Assembly (NCBI RefSeq): GCF_013911085.1
Contig: NZ_JACERN010000033.1
Span: 186,001 to 250,000, forward strand
Source: Aquitalea aquatica
GTDB taxonomy: Bacteria; Pseudomonadota; Gammaproteobacteria; Burkholderiales; Chromobacteriaceae
Reading direction: 5' to 3'
Length of the DNA: 64,000 bases
Shown here: piece after piece, positions 34,325 to 42,261 of the stretch
Layout: every line of letters begins with the position of its first letter
Numbering within the stretch: position 1 is the first letter of the stretch
Made by a program: the position numbers and the translations under genes
The notes under the pieces: model-generated
Database searches by the model: none
What the model was told of the DNA's origin: nothing
The model's input: only the letters and a program-made list of their open reading frames with translations

Positions 34325-35572
34325 ATGACCGAGGCATTCCGCTATCTCTTTCTGGCCGCACTGGCGCTGACCCTGATTCTCAAGTTGTGGCTGGGCTTGC
34401 GCCATATCCGCCATATTGCGCGCCATCGCGCCCGCGTACCGGCAGAGTTTGCCGACGCCATCACACTGCAGCAGCACCAGCATGCCGCCGACTACAGCAT
34501 GGCCAAAACCCGGCTGGGCTTGCTGTCCAGCTGCATCGACACCGCGCTGATCGCTGGCCTGACGCTGGGCGGTGCACTCGACTGGCTGGCACGGCAGATT
34601 AGCGGCCTGGCTTTGGGTGAAATCGGCAGCGGCCTGTTGCTGGTCGTGGCCCTGACCCTGCTCACCTCCGCCATCAGCCTGCCCATCTCGCTATATAGCA
34701 CTTTCCGCATCGAGGCGCGCTTCGGCTTCAACAAGATGACGCTAGCCATGTTTGTGCTGGATGCCATCAAAGGCAGTGCCATTGGCGCACTGATCGGCCT
34801 GCCCTTGCTGGCGCTGGTACTGTGGCTGATGGCCCAGGCCGGACCGTTGTGGTGGCTGTGGGTGTGGCTGGTCTGGTCGGCCTTCCAGTTATTGATGGTA
34901 GCGCTCTACCCCACGCTGATCGCCCCCCTGTTCAACCGCTTCCAGCCGCTGGAAGACCTGGAATTGAAACAGCGCATCGAAGCGCTACTGACACGTACTG
35001 GCTTTACCAGCCAGGGCGTGTTCGTGATGGACGGCTCACGCCGCTCCAGTCACGGCAATGCCTACTTCACCGGCTTTGGCAGCGCCAAACGCATCGTGTT
35101 TTTCGACACCCTGCTCAAGCAGTTGTCGGCAGAGGAAATCGAAGCCGTGCTGGCGCACGAACTGGGCCATTTCAAGCGCAAGCACATCGTCAAGCGCATC
35201 GGCTTTGCCTTTGCCCTGTCTTTGGGCTTCCTGTTCATCTTGGGTCAATTGCTGCATGCCGGCTGGTTCTACCAGGCATTGGGCGTCAGCACACCCAGCA
35301 CCGCCATGGCACTGATCCTGTTCTTCCTTGCCGTGCCGGCTTTTACTTTCCCGCTGACACCGCTGTCCAGCCTGCTGTCGCGCCGTCATGAATACGAGGC
35401 AGACGAATTTGCCGCCAACCAGTCCGATGCGCACCATTTGGTCGCCGCACTGGTCAAACTCTATCGTGACAACGCCTCAACTCTGACACCAGACCCGCTG
35501 CACTCGGCGTTTTACGACTCCCACCCTCCGGCGAGCCTGCGCATCGCCCATCTGCAAGGAGCCCGTCCATGA
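34325..35572 (+). CDS. M48 family membrane metalloprotease (Ste24-like)
   Basis: 415 residues with several N-terminal and central membrane helices. The zinc site HELGH is at 278-282 ([16 protein letters not shown]), and the third-ligand region [12 protein letters not shown] comes near residue 356. An [22 protein letters not shown] segment precedes the cytoplasmic catalytic domain, as in CAAX-prenyl-protease-like proteins. In bacteria such enzymes act in membrane protein quality control; a prenyl substrate is unlikely. It overlaps phhB by four bases (ATGA). Confidence 0.93.
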   Translation: MTEAFRYLFLAALALTLILKLWLGLRHIRHIARHRARVPAEFADAITLQQHQHAADYSMAKTRLGLLSSCIDTALIAGLTLGGALDWLARQISGLALGEIGSGLLLVVALTLLTSAISLPISLYSTFRIEARFGFNKMTLAMFVLDAIKGSAIGALIGLPLLALVLWLMAQAGPLWWLWVWLVWSAFQLLMVALYPTLIAPLFNRFQPLEDLELKQRIEALLTRTGFTSQGVFVMDGSRRSSHGNAYFTGFGSAKRIVFFDTLLKQLSAEEIEAVLAHELGHFKRKHIVKRIGFAFALSLGFLFILGQLLHAGWFYQALGVSTPSTAMALILFFLAVPAFTFPLTPLSSLLSRRHEYEADEFAANQSDAHHLVAALVKLYRDNASTLTPDPLHSAFYDSHPPASLRIAHLQGARP

Positions 35573-35895
35573 ATCTGCTCGCCCTGCATTGCGAGGCCCA
35601 GCACGGCAAAAGCCCGCTGGACTCCAGCACCATCAATCAATTCCTGACCACCCTGCCCGGCTGGGAAGTCAAAGGCATCGAGCTATGCAAGACCTTCCGT
35701 TTTGACGACTATTACCAGACCATGGCCTTTGTAAATGCCCTGGCCTGGATTGCCCACCAGGAAGACCATCACCCCGACATGTCGGTGCACTACAACCGCG
35801 CCGTGGTGCACTTCAGCACCCACGACGCCGGCGGCCTGACCCTCAACGACTTCATTTGCGCGGCGAAAACCGAAGCGCTGCAAGGCCGCGCATGA
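35569..35895 (+). CDS. phhB: 4a-hydroxytetrahydrobiopterin dehydratase
   Basis: 108 residues with the pterin dehydratase core AWIAHQEDHHPDMSVHYNRAVVHFSTHDAGGLTLND, of which DHHPDMSVHYN is the active site. It recycles the pterin cofactor of phenylalanine hydroxylase. No phhA is in the window. It overlaps the M48 gene in front and rsgA behind by four bases each, so the three genes form one translationally coupled operon; this grouping is about co-expression, not shared pathway. Confidence 0.95.
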   Translation: MNLLALHCEAQHGKSPLDSSTINQFLTTLPGWEVKGIELCKTFRFDDYYQTMAFVNALAWIAHQEDHHPDMSVHYNRAVVHFSTHDAGGLTLNDFICAAKTEALQGRA

Positions 35896-36776
35896 GAGCA
35901 GCCATCGGACAGATCATCCGCAGCCATGGCCGCCGCTTCATCGTGGAGGCCGAAGGCCAGACCTACGGCTGCTCCACCCGCGGCAAGCGGGTGGACTTCG
36001 CCTGCGGCGACCGCGTGGAAATCCTGATTCAGAACAAGGAACAGGCCGTCATCGAGGAAAGCCTGCCACGCAGCAGCCTGCTGTACCGTCAGGACGACTG
36101 GAAGACCAAGGTGATTGCAGCCAATGTCAGCCGCATTCTGTTTGTGATTGCCGCCGTTCCCAGCCCTAACGAAGAGCTGCTCAACCGCTGCCTGATTGCC
36201 GCCGAGGCCGCCGACATCGACCCGGTCATCCTGATCAACAAGGCCGACCTGCCGGAAACCGCCGCGCTGATCGAAAAGCTGCAGCCCTATGCCGCGCTGG
36301 GCTACAAGATGATCACCCTGTCCGCCAAACAGGACATGAGCCCGCTGCTGCCGCTGCTGGATGGTGAAACCTGCGTCTTTGTCGGCCAGTCCGGCATGGG
36401 CAAGTCCACCCTCACCAACGCCCTGCTGCCCGAGGCCAACGCTCGCATCGGCGATATTTCCGAAGCGCTGGATTCCGGCAAGCACACCACCACCCACGCC
36501 ACGCTCTATCATCTGGACACTTTGTCGCCGGGCAGCGACCTGATCGACTCCCCCGGTCTGCAGGAATTCGGCCTCAAGCATTTGCAGGCCACCGACCTGC
36601 TGCACTACTTCCCGGAAATGCGCCCGCTGATCGGCCAATGCCGCTTCCACAACTGCACCCACCGCAAGGAACCGGATTGTGCGATCAAGCAAGCCACAGA
36701 AGATGGCACGATCTCTCGACAAAGATTGGATTTACTACAACGTTTAAGCAATGAATTGTTAAATCATACGGCATAA
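35892..36776 (+). CDS. rsgA: Small ribosomal subunit biogenesis GTPase RsgA
   Basis: 294 residues from ATG 35892, which overlaps the phhB stop; an earlier in-frame start lies inside phhB. An OB-fold N-terminus is followed by a circularly permuted GTPase: NKAD (116-119) before GQSGMGKS (165-172) before DSPG (219-222). The C-terminal zinc site is CRFHNCTH...C. RsgA (YjeQ) checks late 30S assembly and is released by GTP hydrolysis. Confidence 0.97.
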   Translation: MRAAIGQIIRSHGRRFIVEAEGQTYGCSTRGKRVDFACGDRVEILIQNKEQAVIEESLPRSSLLYRQDDWKTKVIAANVSRILFVIAAVPSPNEELLNRCLIAAEAADIDPVILINKADLPETAALIEKLQPYAALGYKMITLSAKQDMSPLLPLLDGETCVFVGQSGMGKSTLTNALLPEANARIGDISEALDSGKHTTTHATLYHLDTLSPGSDLIDSPGLQEFGLKHLQATDLLHYFPEMRPLIGQCRFHNCTHRKEPDCAIKQATEDGTISRQRLDLLQRLSNELLNHTA

Positions 36777-36797
36777 AACGTTTTGTCATCTGGCCTG

Positions 36798-36826
36798 TTT
36801 ACAATTCGGTGCAGGACTCATATTCT
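36798..36826 (+). promoter_or_regulatory. Probable sigma-70 promoter of phaB
   Basis: TTTACA (36798-36803) and TATTCT (36821-36826) have an ideal 17-base spacer. The start point would be near 36833, leaving a leader of about 65 bases before the AAGGAG ribosome site and ATG 36899. Confidence 0.65.
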
Positions 36827-36898
36827 GGTAAGAAAAAAGTCATATCAGACTTCAGATCAGCGAGTTTTTCGCCCCAACAAAGACAAGGAGCCAGCATC

Positions 36899-37639
36899 AT
36901 GACAAAACGCATCGCACTCGTAACCGGAGGCATGGGCGGCATTGGCACCGCCATCTGCAAGGCTCTGGCCGAATCCGGCCACACCGTCATCACCACCTAC
37001 AGCAAGCCGGGCAAGGAGCAAGCCTGGCTGGCCGACATGAAGGGCATGGGCTTTGCCGACATCCACGCCTACCAGTGTGACGTGACCGATACCGCAGCTT
37101 GCGCCGCCATGCTGGCGCGCGCCCAGCAGGAAGTTGGCGCCGTGGACGTACTGGTCAACAACGCCGGCATCACCCGCGACGGCACCTTCAAGAAGCAAAG
37201 CAAGGACGACTGGGATGCCGTCATCAAGACCAACCTGGATTCGCTGTTCAATATGGTGAAGCCGGTGCTGGACGGCATGGTGGAGCGCGGTTTTGGCCGC
37301 ATCATCAATATTTCCTCGATTAATGGCCAGAAAGGGCAGTTTGGCCAGACCAACTACTCTGCCGCCAAGGCTGGCATGCATGGCTTCACCATGGCGCTGG
37401 CCCAGGAAGTCGCACGCAAGGGCGTCACCGTCAACACCATCTCCCCGGGCTATATCGCCACCGACATGGTGATGGCAGTACCGGAAGAAGTACGCAACAA
37501 GATCATCGCCAACATCCCGGTAGGCCGCCTGGGCAAGCCGGAAGAAATCGCCGGCCTGATCAACTACCTGGCCTCCGACGTTGCCGGCTTCATGACCGGC
37601 GCCAACCTGGCTATCAATGGCGGCCAGCACATGATGTAA
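36899..37639 (+). CDS. phaB: Acetoacetyl-CoA reductase (PhaB type)
   Basis: 246 residues from ATG 36899, behind AAGGAG; the frame is open to 36809 but that part holds the promoter. The SDR cofactor motif TGGMGGIG (9-16) and catalytic S140, Y153 and K157 (NISSINGQKGQFGQTNYSAAK, seen as NISSINGQ and YSAAK) match PhaB closely. It reduces acetoacetyl-CoA to (R)-3-hydroxybutyryl-CoA with NADPH for polyhydroxybutyrate. phaC and phaA are not adjacent, and it has its own promoter and terminator. A FabG role is possible but less likely given the PhaB-specific QKGQFGQ segment. Confidence 0.92.
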   Translation: MTKRIALVTGGMGGIGTAICKALAESGHTVITTYSKPGKEQAWLADMKGMGFADIHAYQCDVTDTAACAAMLARAQQEVGAVDVLVNNAGITRDGTFKKQSKDDWDAVIKTNLDSLFNMVKPVLDGMVERGFGRIINISSINGQKGQFGQTNYSAAKAGMHGFTMALAQEVARKGVTVNTISPGYIATDMVMAVPEEVRNKIIANIPVGRLGKPEEIAGLINYLASDVAGFMTGANLAINGGQHMM

Positions 37640-37665
37640 GCCGCATTCCATCAGGAATACCGCAC

Positions 37666-37694
37666 AAAAAACCCGGCCTCGCGCCGGGTTTTTA
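37666..37694 (+). terminator. Intrinsic terminator after phaB
   Basis: AAAACCCGGC pairs with GCCGGGTTTT around a short loop (37667-37692), followed by T residues. Typical strong terminator. Confidence 0.85.
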
Positions 37695-37759
37695 ATTGCC
37701 ATCTTGATGATCGACATTCTGCTATGCTGACGGCCTTGAATTTCACATCAGAGCAAGAC

Positions 37760-38242
37760 ATGGCTGAACATTTGACCATTCAGGGCGAAACCAAGGAAGA
37801 AAAATACCAGACCCTGCTGCCGCAGGCGCAGGCGCTGGTGCAATACGAAGACGACCAGATTGCCGCCCTGGCCAATCTGGCCGCAGCCCTGCACAGCAGT
37901 TTCGACTGGCTATGGACCGGCTTTTACCTGGTCAAGGGCCCACAACTGGTGCTTGGACCCTTTCAGGGGCCGATTGCCTGCACCCGCATCCCGCATGGCA
38001 AGGGCGTATGTGGCAGCGCCTGGGCACAAAACCGCACGCTGATCGTGCCGGATGTCGATGCATTTCCTGGCCACATTGCCTGCTCGTCCAGCGCCCGTTC
38101 AGAAATCGTCGTCCCCGTGCACAATGCAGCCGGCGCAGTAGTCGCGGTACTGGATGTGGATTCCGCCCAACTCGACCAGTTTGACAGTACCGACGCACAA
38201 TACCTGGAAACCATCTGCCAAGCGCTGCAACACTTGTTCTAG
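37760..38242 (+). CDS. msrC: Free methionine-(R)-sulfoxide reductase (GAF domain)
   Basis: 160-residue single GAF domain from ATG 37760 (MAEHLTIQGETKEEKYQTLL). The three redox cysteines known in E. coli fRMsr are present: C74 (PIACTRIPHG), C84 (GKGVCGSAW) and C108 (GHIACSSSARSE). It reduces free methionine-R-sulfoxide with thioredoxin. It stands between the phaB and kfrA-like terminators as a single-gene unit; the frame opens 12 codons earlier without support. Confidence 0.93.
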   Translation: MAEHLTIQGETKEEKYQTLLPQAQALVQYEDDQIAALANLAAALHSSFDWLWTGFYLVKGPQLVLGPFQGPIACTRIPHGKGVCGSAWAQNRTLIVPDVDAFPGHIACSSSARSEIVVPVHNAAGAVVAVLDVDSAQLDQFDSTDAQYLETICQALQHLF

Positions 38243-38252
38243 AACCTCCCCC

Positions 38253-38281
38253 AAAAGCAGATGCGCCATGCATCTGCTTTT
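38253..38281. terminator. Bidirectional terminator between msrC and the KfrA-like gene
   Basis: A 12-bp perfect stem, AAAAGCAGATGC (38253-38264) with GCATCTGCTTTT (38270-38281), has a five-base loop and A/T ends serving both convergent genes. Confidence 0.88.
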
Positions 38282-38292
38282 CAGCCATCCAT

Positions 38293-39366
38293 TCAGGCCA
38301 GCGGCAATTGCAACTGCCGACTGACCCACTCGCGCATCCCAGCCTCATCCAGCACGGCCAGCTCCTGACGCGCATCATGCATGGCAGAAGCCAGGCGCTG
38401 TAATTGTCGCTCCAGCCCCGCCGCCATCTCCCCGGCCAGTCGCGCATTTTCTCCAGCCATATCCAGCAGACGGGCATTGGCTTGCTCGCCCAACACTGAT
38501 TGACGCTCGGCCGCCTGCTGCAACTCGGCATTACGCTGTTCCAGCATTTCCAGTCGCGCCGCCTGCTTGCCGGACTCGCGATCCCGCTCGGCCAGCCGCT
38601 CCCGCCACACCTGCTCCACCTGCAGCACCTGCCGCCGCGCCGCCTGCAATTCTTCCTGCAAGGCGGCCGTCGCCAGTTTCATGGCCTGACGCTCCTCCTC
38701 GACCTGTTCATACAGGCGCACGCGCAAGCCTTCCAATCGTTCATAGGCCAGACTCTCGCGCCGCTCAGCCTCCTGTCGCGCTTCTTGCAGCCTTTGTTCA
38801 TGCCGCGCCTCCAGTTCGGCCACGCGCTCGTCGCTATCGCGGCGCACTTGCTGCGCCTCCAGCCTGCTGGCTTCCAGCTGCTCGCCCAGCCGCTGACTGT
38901 TCGACTCCAGCACGGCATGGCGCTGTTCGGCAGACTGCAGCTTGCCATCCAGCTCCTGCAGACGGACAGCGCGCAGCTCCAACTCACGCAAGGCCGACTG
39001 CAGGGAAGCCTGCGTCGTTTCCAATTGTGCCTGGGCTACCGCCTGCGCCTGGGTCGAGTCGGCCACCTGCTGCTCAGCCTCCTGCCGCAGCACTTCCCAT
39101 TGCTGCTCGGCCGCCGTGCAAGACTGCTGCCAGATCAGGCCAAATGCCTCGGCCAGCCCGGCGGGCCAATCCGGATGACGGGCAGAACTGGCCATACGCG
39201 CCAGAAACTCCTGTCGCCACTCTTTGAGCGTGTTGTTGATGGTGGTGTTGGAACCCGTACCCAACCGGCTGCGCACCTCCACCACGGTAGGCCACACCCC
39301 CTCCCCCACCAATTCAAAAGCTACCTGCCGAATGCGCGAATAGATGTCAGTTGCCATGCCAGCCAT
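38293..39366 (-). CDS. KfrA-like coiled-coil DNA-binding protein
   Basis: 357 residues from ATG 39366, which has GGAAA at proper distance; an earlier ATG at 39390 overlaps the predicted -10 box and is rejected. The N-terminal 110 residues (TDIYSRIRQVAFELVGEGVWPTVVEVRSRLG, GSNTTINNTLKEWRQEFL) match the KfrA_N helix-turn-helix domain of plasmid proteins. From about residue 105 to 340 there is one long coiled coil rich in Q, E, A and R. KfrA proteins bind operators, autoregulate and help plasmid partition. Here the setting is chromosomal, so a nucleoid or accessory-DNA role is open. An extended -10 (TGATAAAAT) lies at 39389-39397. Confidence 0.85.
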   Translation of the reverse strand: MAGMATDIYSRIRQVAFELVGEGVWPTVVEVRSRLGTGSNTTINNTLKEWRQEFLARMASSARHPDWPAGLAEAFGLIWQQSCTAAEQQWEVLRQEAEQQVADSTQAQAVAQAQLETTQASLQSALRELELRAVRLQELDGKLQSAEQRHAVLESNSQRLGEQLEASRLEAQQVRRDSDERVAELEARHEQRLQEARQEAERRESLAYERLEGLRVRLYEQVEEERQAMKLATAALQEELQAARRQVLQVEQVWRERLAERDRESGKQAARLEMLEQRNAELQQAAERQSVLGEQANARLLDMAGENARLAGEMAAGLERQLQRLASAMHDARQELAVLDEAGMREWVSRQLQLPLA

Positions 39367-39683
39367 ACCATTTCCGTTGAATGAGCGCATTTTATCACAG
39401 CCATAAAATATTATTTATTACGTATTACATTATTTAATTACACCATCACCACAAATATTTCCGATTACTATACTTATCGGATGTTTTATTCAGAAAACCT
39501 AAAAACATCAACCACTCCGCAACAAGCCCACCAACCAAAATCCACTCAAGACCAATCCCAGCACGCGCAGCACCAACCAACAACGCAGCACGCGCACGTC
39601 ATTCCACACCAACAGCAGTACAGCATCATCAACAAACAAAAAGCCCGGCATACAAGCCGGGCCCGACCAAACACCACCCCACC
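39367..39683. other. Gene-free 317-bp stretch: A+T-rich block then C/A-skewed DNA
   Basis: 39390-39500 is strikingly A+T-rich for this genome and contains the KfrA-like promoter region. 39500-39640 is dominated by C and A on the plus strand with few T or G. A 68-codon frame (39481-39687), rich in Q, H, T and P, crosses it and the terminator; I do not count it as a gene. No tRNA or repeat is seen. Confidence 0.6.
39632..39662 (-). terminator. Intrinsic terminator after the response regulator gene
   Basis: GCCCGGC (39643-39649) pairs with GCCGGGC (39656-39662) around a six-base loop; on the minus strand TTTTTGTTTGTT follows. It lies about 20 bases after the response regulator stop. Confidence 0.85.
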
Positions 39684-40823
39684 CTAAGCCGATTCACCTC
39701 CGGCCACACGGCGCAAATCCGCCACCATCTGCGACAAGCGATTTTGCAGATCCGAAATATCCGCCTGCGAATTCAGCAACTCCTCCACCCCATCATCCAG
39801 CGCTCGATTAAGCATATTTTCCTGAGTCGTAGTCAGCATCATCGATACATATGCCGCATCCACGCGCTGCCGCACATTTTCCAGCGCAATGCGACTGGAA
39901 ACCTGATTATCCCGCTGCGCCTTGTCCACCTCTCCCAACACCTCGGTCATACTCAAAGCCAGTCGCACAATTTCATCATCCCGGCTTCGCGCCAGCGCGA
40001 GCGCCGCCAATGCCCCTGCATGCACATCTGCCGTTTCCACCAGCATGGTCAGGTGATCACGCAAGCGGCCGCAGCGATCTTCATCCTCCAGCGGCATGTC
40101 GCGCACCAGCAAGGACACCACCGGATAATTGATCACCATGCGCGCCTTGAACTGCACCAACCGCCCCATGCTGACCAGGTGATCCATTACCGACACTTCC
40201 AGCGGACTAGCTTCGCCACCACGACAGCGCGTCACCCCGCCCATCGGCACCCGCACCTGCACACAGGCATCCAATCCGTACAGCGCAACACCAGCAACCA
40301 TCGCATCCGCCAGCTCCAGCACAGCCGCTGCCGTACCAAGCTGCTTCACCACCTCCAGCAAGGCACCCATCTCACTCATGCTTTGCATGGCAGTCATGGC
40401 AGCACAGCTGGCATCGCGCGCCAAACCATTCAACCGGCCACGCTCAGCCGTGGAGTCAATCAGCCGCTGCAACTTCGCTACCAATTCCGGTGCAGAAAAC
40501 GGTTTGACGACATAATCCTCACCCCCAGCCTCGTAGCCAGCCAGTCGGTCTTCTATCTCCTCACGTGCCGACACAAACACAATCGGCACCTGTGCAAACT
40601 CTTCATTTGCCCGGATGCGGCGACAAGTCTCAAAGCCATCCATGCCGGGATGCATTTCCACATCCAGTAATATAGCCGCCGGACGCACCTCACCCAGCAT
40701 AGCCAGCGCCTCCTCACCGCTGCCGGCATCTATCACCTCAAAACTGCGCGACAAGCCCATTTTCAACAACCGCCGCACCGTCTCCACATCATCCACCACC
40801 AGTATTTTTGCTTTTTCATTCAT
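39684..40823 (-). CDS. Response regulator with unknown helical output region
   Basis: 379 residues from ATG 40823 (MNEKAKILVVDDVETVRRLLK). The receiver domain (1-120) has D11/D12, phospho-acceptor D54, S85 and K107 (VVKPFS). The loop after D54 reads DVEMHPGMDG, one residue longer than the usual DxxMPGMDG, so its switch loop may differ. Residues 125-379 are mostly helical with no helix-turn-helix, GGDEF, EAL or HD-GYP signature; the last 60 residues are coiled-coil-like (DGVEELLNSQADISDLQNRLSQMVADL, seen as NSQADISDLQNRLSQM). No histidine kinase is adjacent. The gene is divergent from the tyrosine recombinase. The function of the output part is unknown. Confidence 0.85.
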   Translation of the reverse strand: MNEKAKILVVDDVETVRRLLKMGLSRSFEVIDAGSGEEALAMLGEVRPAAILLDVEMHPGMDGFETCRRIRANEEFAQVPIVFVSAREEIEDRLAGYEAGGEDYVVKPFSAPELVAKLQRLIDSTAERGRLNGLARDASCAAMTAMQSMSEMGALLEVVKQLGTAAAVLELADAMVAGVALYGLDACVQVRVPMGGVTRCRGGEASPLEVSVMDHLVSMGRLVQFKARMVINYPVVSLLVRDMPLEDEDRCGRLRDHLTMLVETADVHAGALAALALARSRDDEIVRLALSMTEVLGEVDKAQRDNQVSSRIALENVRQRVDAAYVSMMLTTTQENMLNRALDDGVEELLNSQADISDLQNRLSQMVADLRRVAGGESA

Positions 40824-40975
40824 AACAGCAACACCTTCCCCCCTTGCCAAATCAACCACTCAGTCTTTCATCTATAGCTGCCAACCCACATCCGATTCAA
40901 GCCGTATCCACAAAGAGTGTCGATTCACACCCCGCGCTTCCGGACATCAACATCGGCACCAGACTGCAAGAATGC

Positions 40976-41004
40976 TTGTCCACGACAGCGCACCACCCTA
41001 GAAT
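40976..41004 (+). promoter_or_regulatory. Candidate promoter giving a leaderless recombinase mRNA
   Basis: TTGTCC (40976-40981) and TAGAAT (40999-41004) have a 17-base spacer. The -10 box ends ten bases before ATG 41015, so transcription would start at or within about four bases of the start codon. No ribosome binding site is seen before that ATG. Confidence 0.5.
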
Positions 41005-41014
41005 CGGCAAGCTC

Positions 41015-42127
41015 ATGCCCAACACCCTGCCCGATACCCGCCACCCCGACAGCCTGATTGCCGCCCAGTCCGACCAGCAGGCCGTGCTGCTATGGCTAAG
41101 CGAATTCATCGACCGTCCAGCCACCTTGCGCAGCTATCGCAAGGAGACCGAGCGCTTCCTGCTATGGCTGGCCGATCGCAAGCAGGGGCTGCAAGCGGTG
41201 CGCCGCGAAGACGTACTGGACTACCAGCGGTTTTTGCAAGCACCCTGGCCGGCAGAGCGCTGGATCGGGCCCGCCCGGCCACGCCAGCACGCACACTGGA
41301 AACCGTTTACCGGGCCGCTGAAGCCCGCCAGCATCCGCCAGGCCCTCACCATTCTGTCAGCCCTGTTCAGCTACTTGAGCGAAGCCGGCTACCGCCATGG
41401 CAATCCATTCAAATTGCTACGTCAACGCCAGCCGCAGGACACGCGCCCGGTGGAACGCTTTCTCGACCACACTGCCTGGCAAGCCATTCTCAGCGCACTT
41501 GAACAGCTGCCGCACAACACGCACCGCGAGCAACTGCAAGCAGCCCGCGCCCGCTGGCTGCTCACCCTGCTCTACCTCACCGGCGCACGCCGCCAGGAAG
41601 TGGCCGCCGCACGCATGGGCGACATCAGCCAGCGCCGGCAACAATGGTGGTGGCGCGTGCATGGCAAAGGGGGCAGCACTGCTGACATTCCGGTATCTGA
41701 TGAATTGCTGCAGGCACTGGGCGACTATCGCCACAGCCTGGGACTGGGGCGCCTCCCCCTGCACGGCGAAGACACCCCATTACTCTGCCGCATTCCCGGA
41801 CAAGGCCAAGACAGCCTGCACGGCGTCAGCGACAAAGCGATCTACCTGATCTGCCAGGAAATCTTCAAACGCGCCGCCAGCCATTGCACAGACCCGCAAA
41901 GCCGCAGCCAGCTACAGCAGGCCAGCACCCACTGGCTGCGCCACACAGCGGCCAGTCATCAGCTGGAAGCCGGCGTGCCGCTACTGATGGTGAGCCAGAA
42001 CTTGCGTCATGCCAGCATCCAGACCACCCGCCGCTACCTGCACAGCGAAGATGATGCCCGCCATGAGGCCACTGCCCACCACAGCATGCACGGCACACGC
42101 AAGCACACGCCCACTGACGAGCACTGA
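41015..42127 (+). CDS. Tyrosine recombinase / integrase family protein
   Basis: 370 residues from ATG 41015. An N-terminal SAM-like core-binding domain (about 20-125) includes an insertion rich in Trp, Pro and Arg (QAPWPAERWIGPARPRQH). The catalytic domain keeps every key residue: R192 (TGARRQEV), K218, H306 and R309 (HWLRH), H332 and nucleophile Y341 (RRYLH). It should cut and rejoin DNA at specific sites. It is not obviously XerC or XerD, and no att repeats, tRNA or mobile element borders are evident around it. It lies divergent to the response regulator and 125 bases before the Hsp70-like gene. A longer frame from TTG 40844 has no start support. Confidence 0.88.
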   Translation: MPNTLPDTRHPDSLIAAQSDQQAVLLWLSEFIDRPATLRSYRKETERFLLWLADRKQGLQAVRREDVLDYQRFLQAPWPAERWIGPARPRQHAHWKPFTGPLKPASIRQALTILSALFSYLSEAGYRHGNPFKLLRQRQPQDTRPVERFLDHTAWQAILSALEQLPHNTHREQLQAARARWLLTLLYLTGARRQEVAAARMGDISQRRQQWWWRVHGKGGSTADIPVSDELLQALGDYRHSLGLGRLPLHGEDTPLLCRIPGQGQDSLHGVSDKAIYLICQEIFKRAASHCTDPQSRSQLQQASTHWLRHTAASHQLEAGVPLLMVSQNLRHASIQTTRRYLHSEDDARHEATAHHSMHGTRKHTPTDEH

Positions 42128-42261
42128 GGCCAAACCCGCCCTGCGACAAAAGTCAACAGCTGCCCATTTATCCGTCCGACGCGCCACAATACGCCTGCAC
42201 GGCCCTTCACAAAAAGCGCCATTACGCGTACCATCCCGCCTCGCTTTTCGGGATGGCATCA

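Noticed and set aside
39481-39687. 68-codon plus-strand frame rich in Gln, His, Thr and Pro
   Set aside because: It crosses the response regulator terminator, ends inside the opposite gene stop, lacks a ribosome site, and its composition follows from the C/A skew.
40844-41014. Longer N-terminus of the tyrosine recombinase from TTG 40844
   Set aside because: No ribosome site, no domain content, and a good promoter lies inside the extension.
41015-42252. Integrative element around the tyrosine recombinase
   Set aside because: No tRNA target, direct repeats, phage or transfer genes, and gene content on both sides is chromosomal housekeeping.
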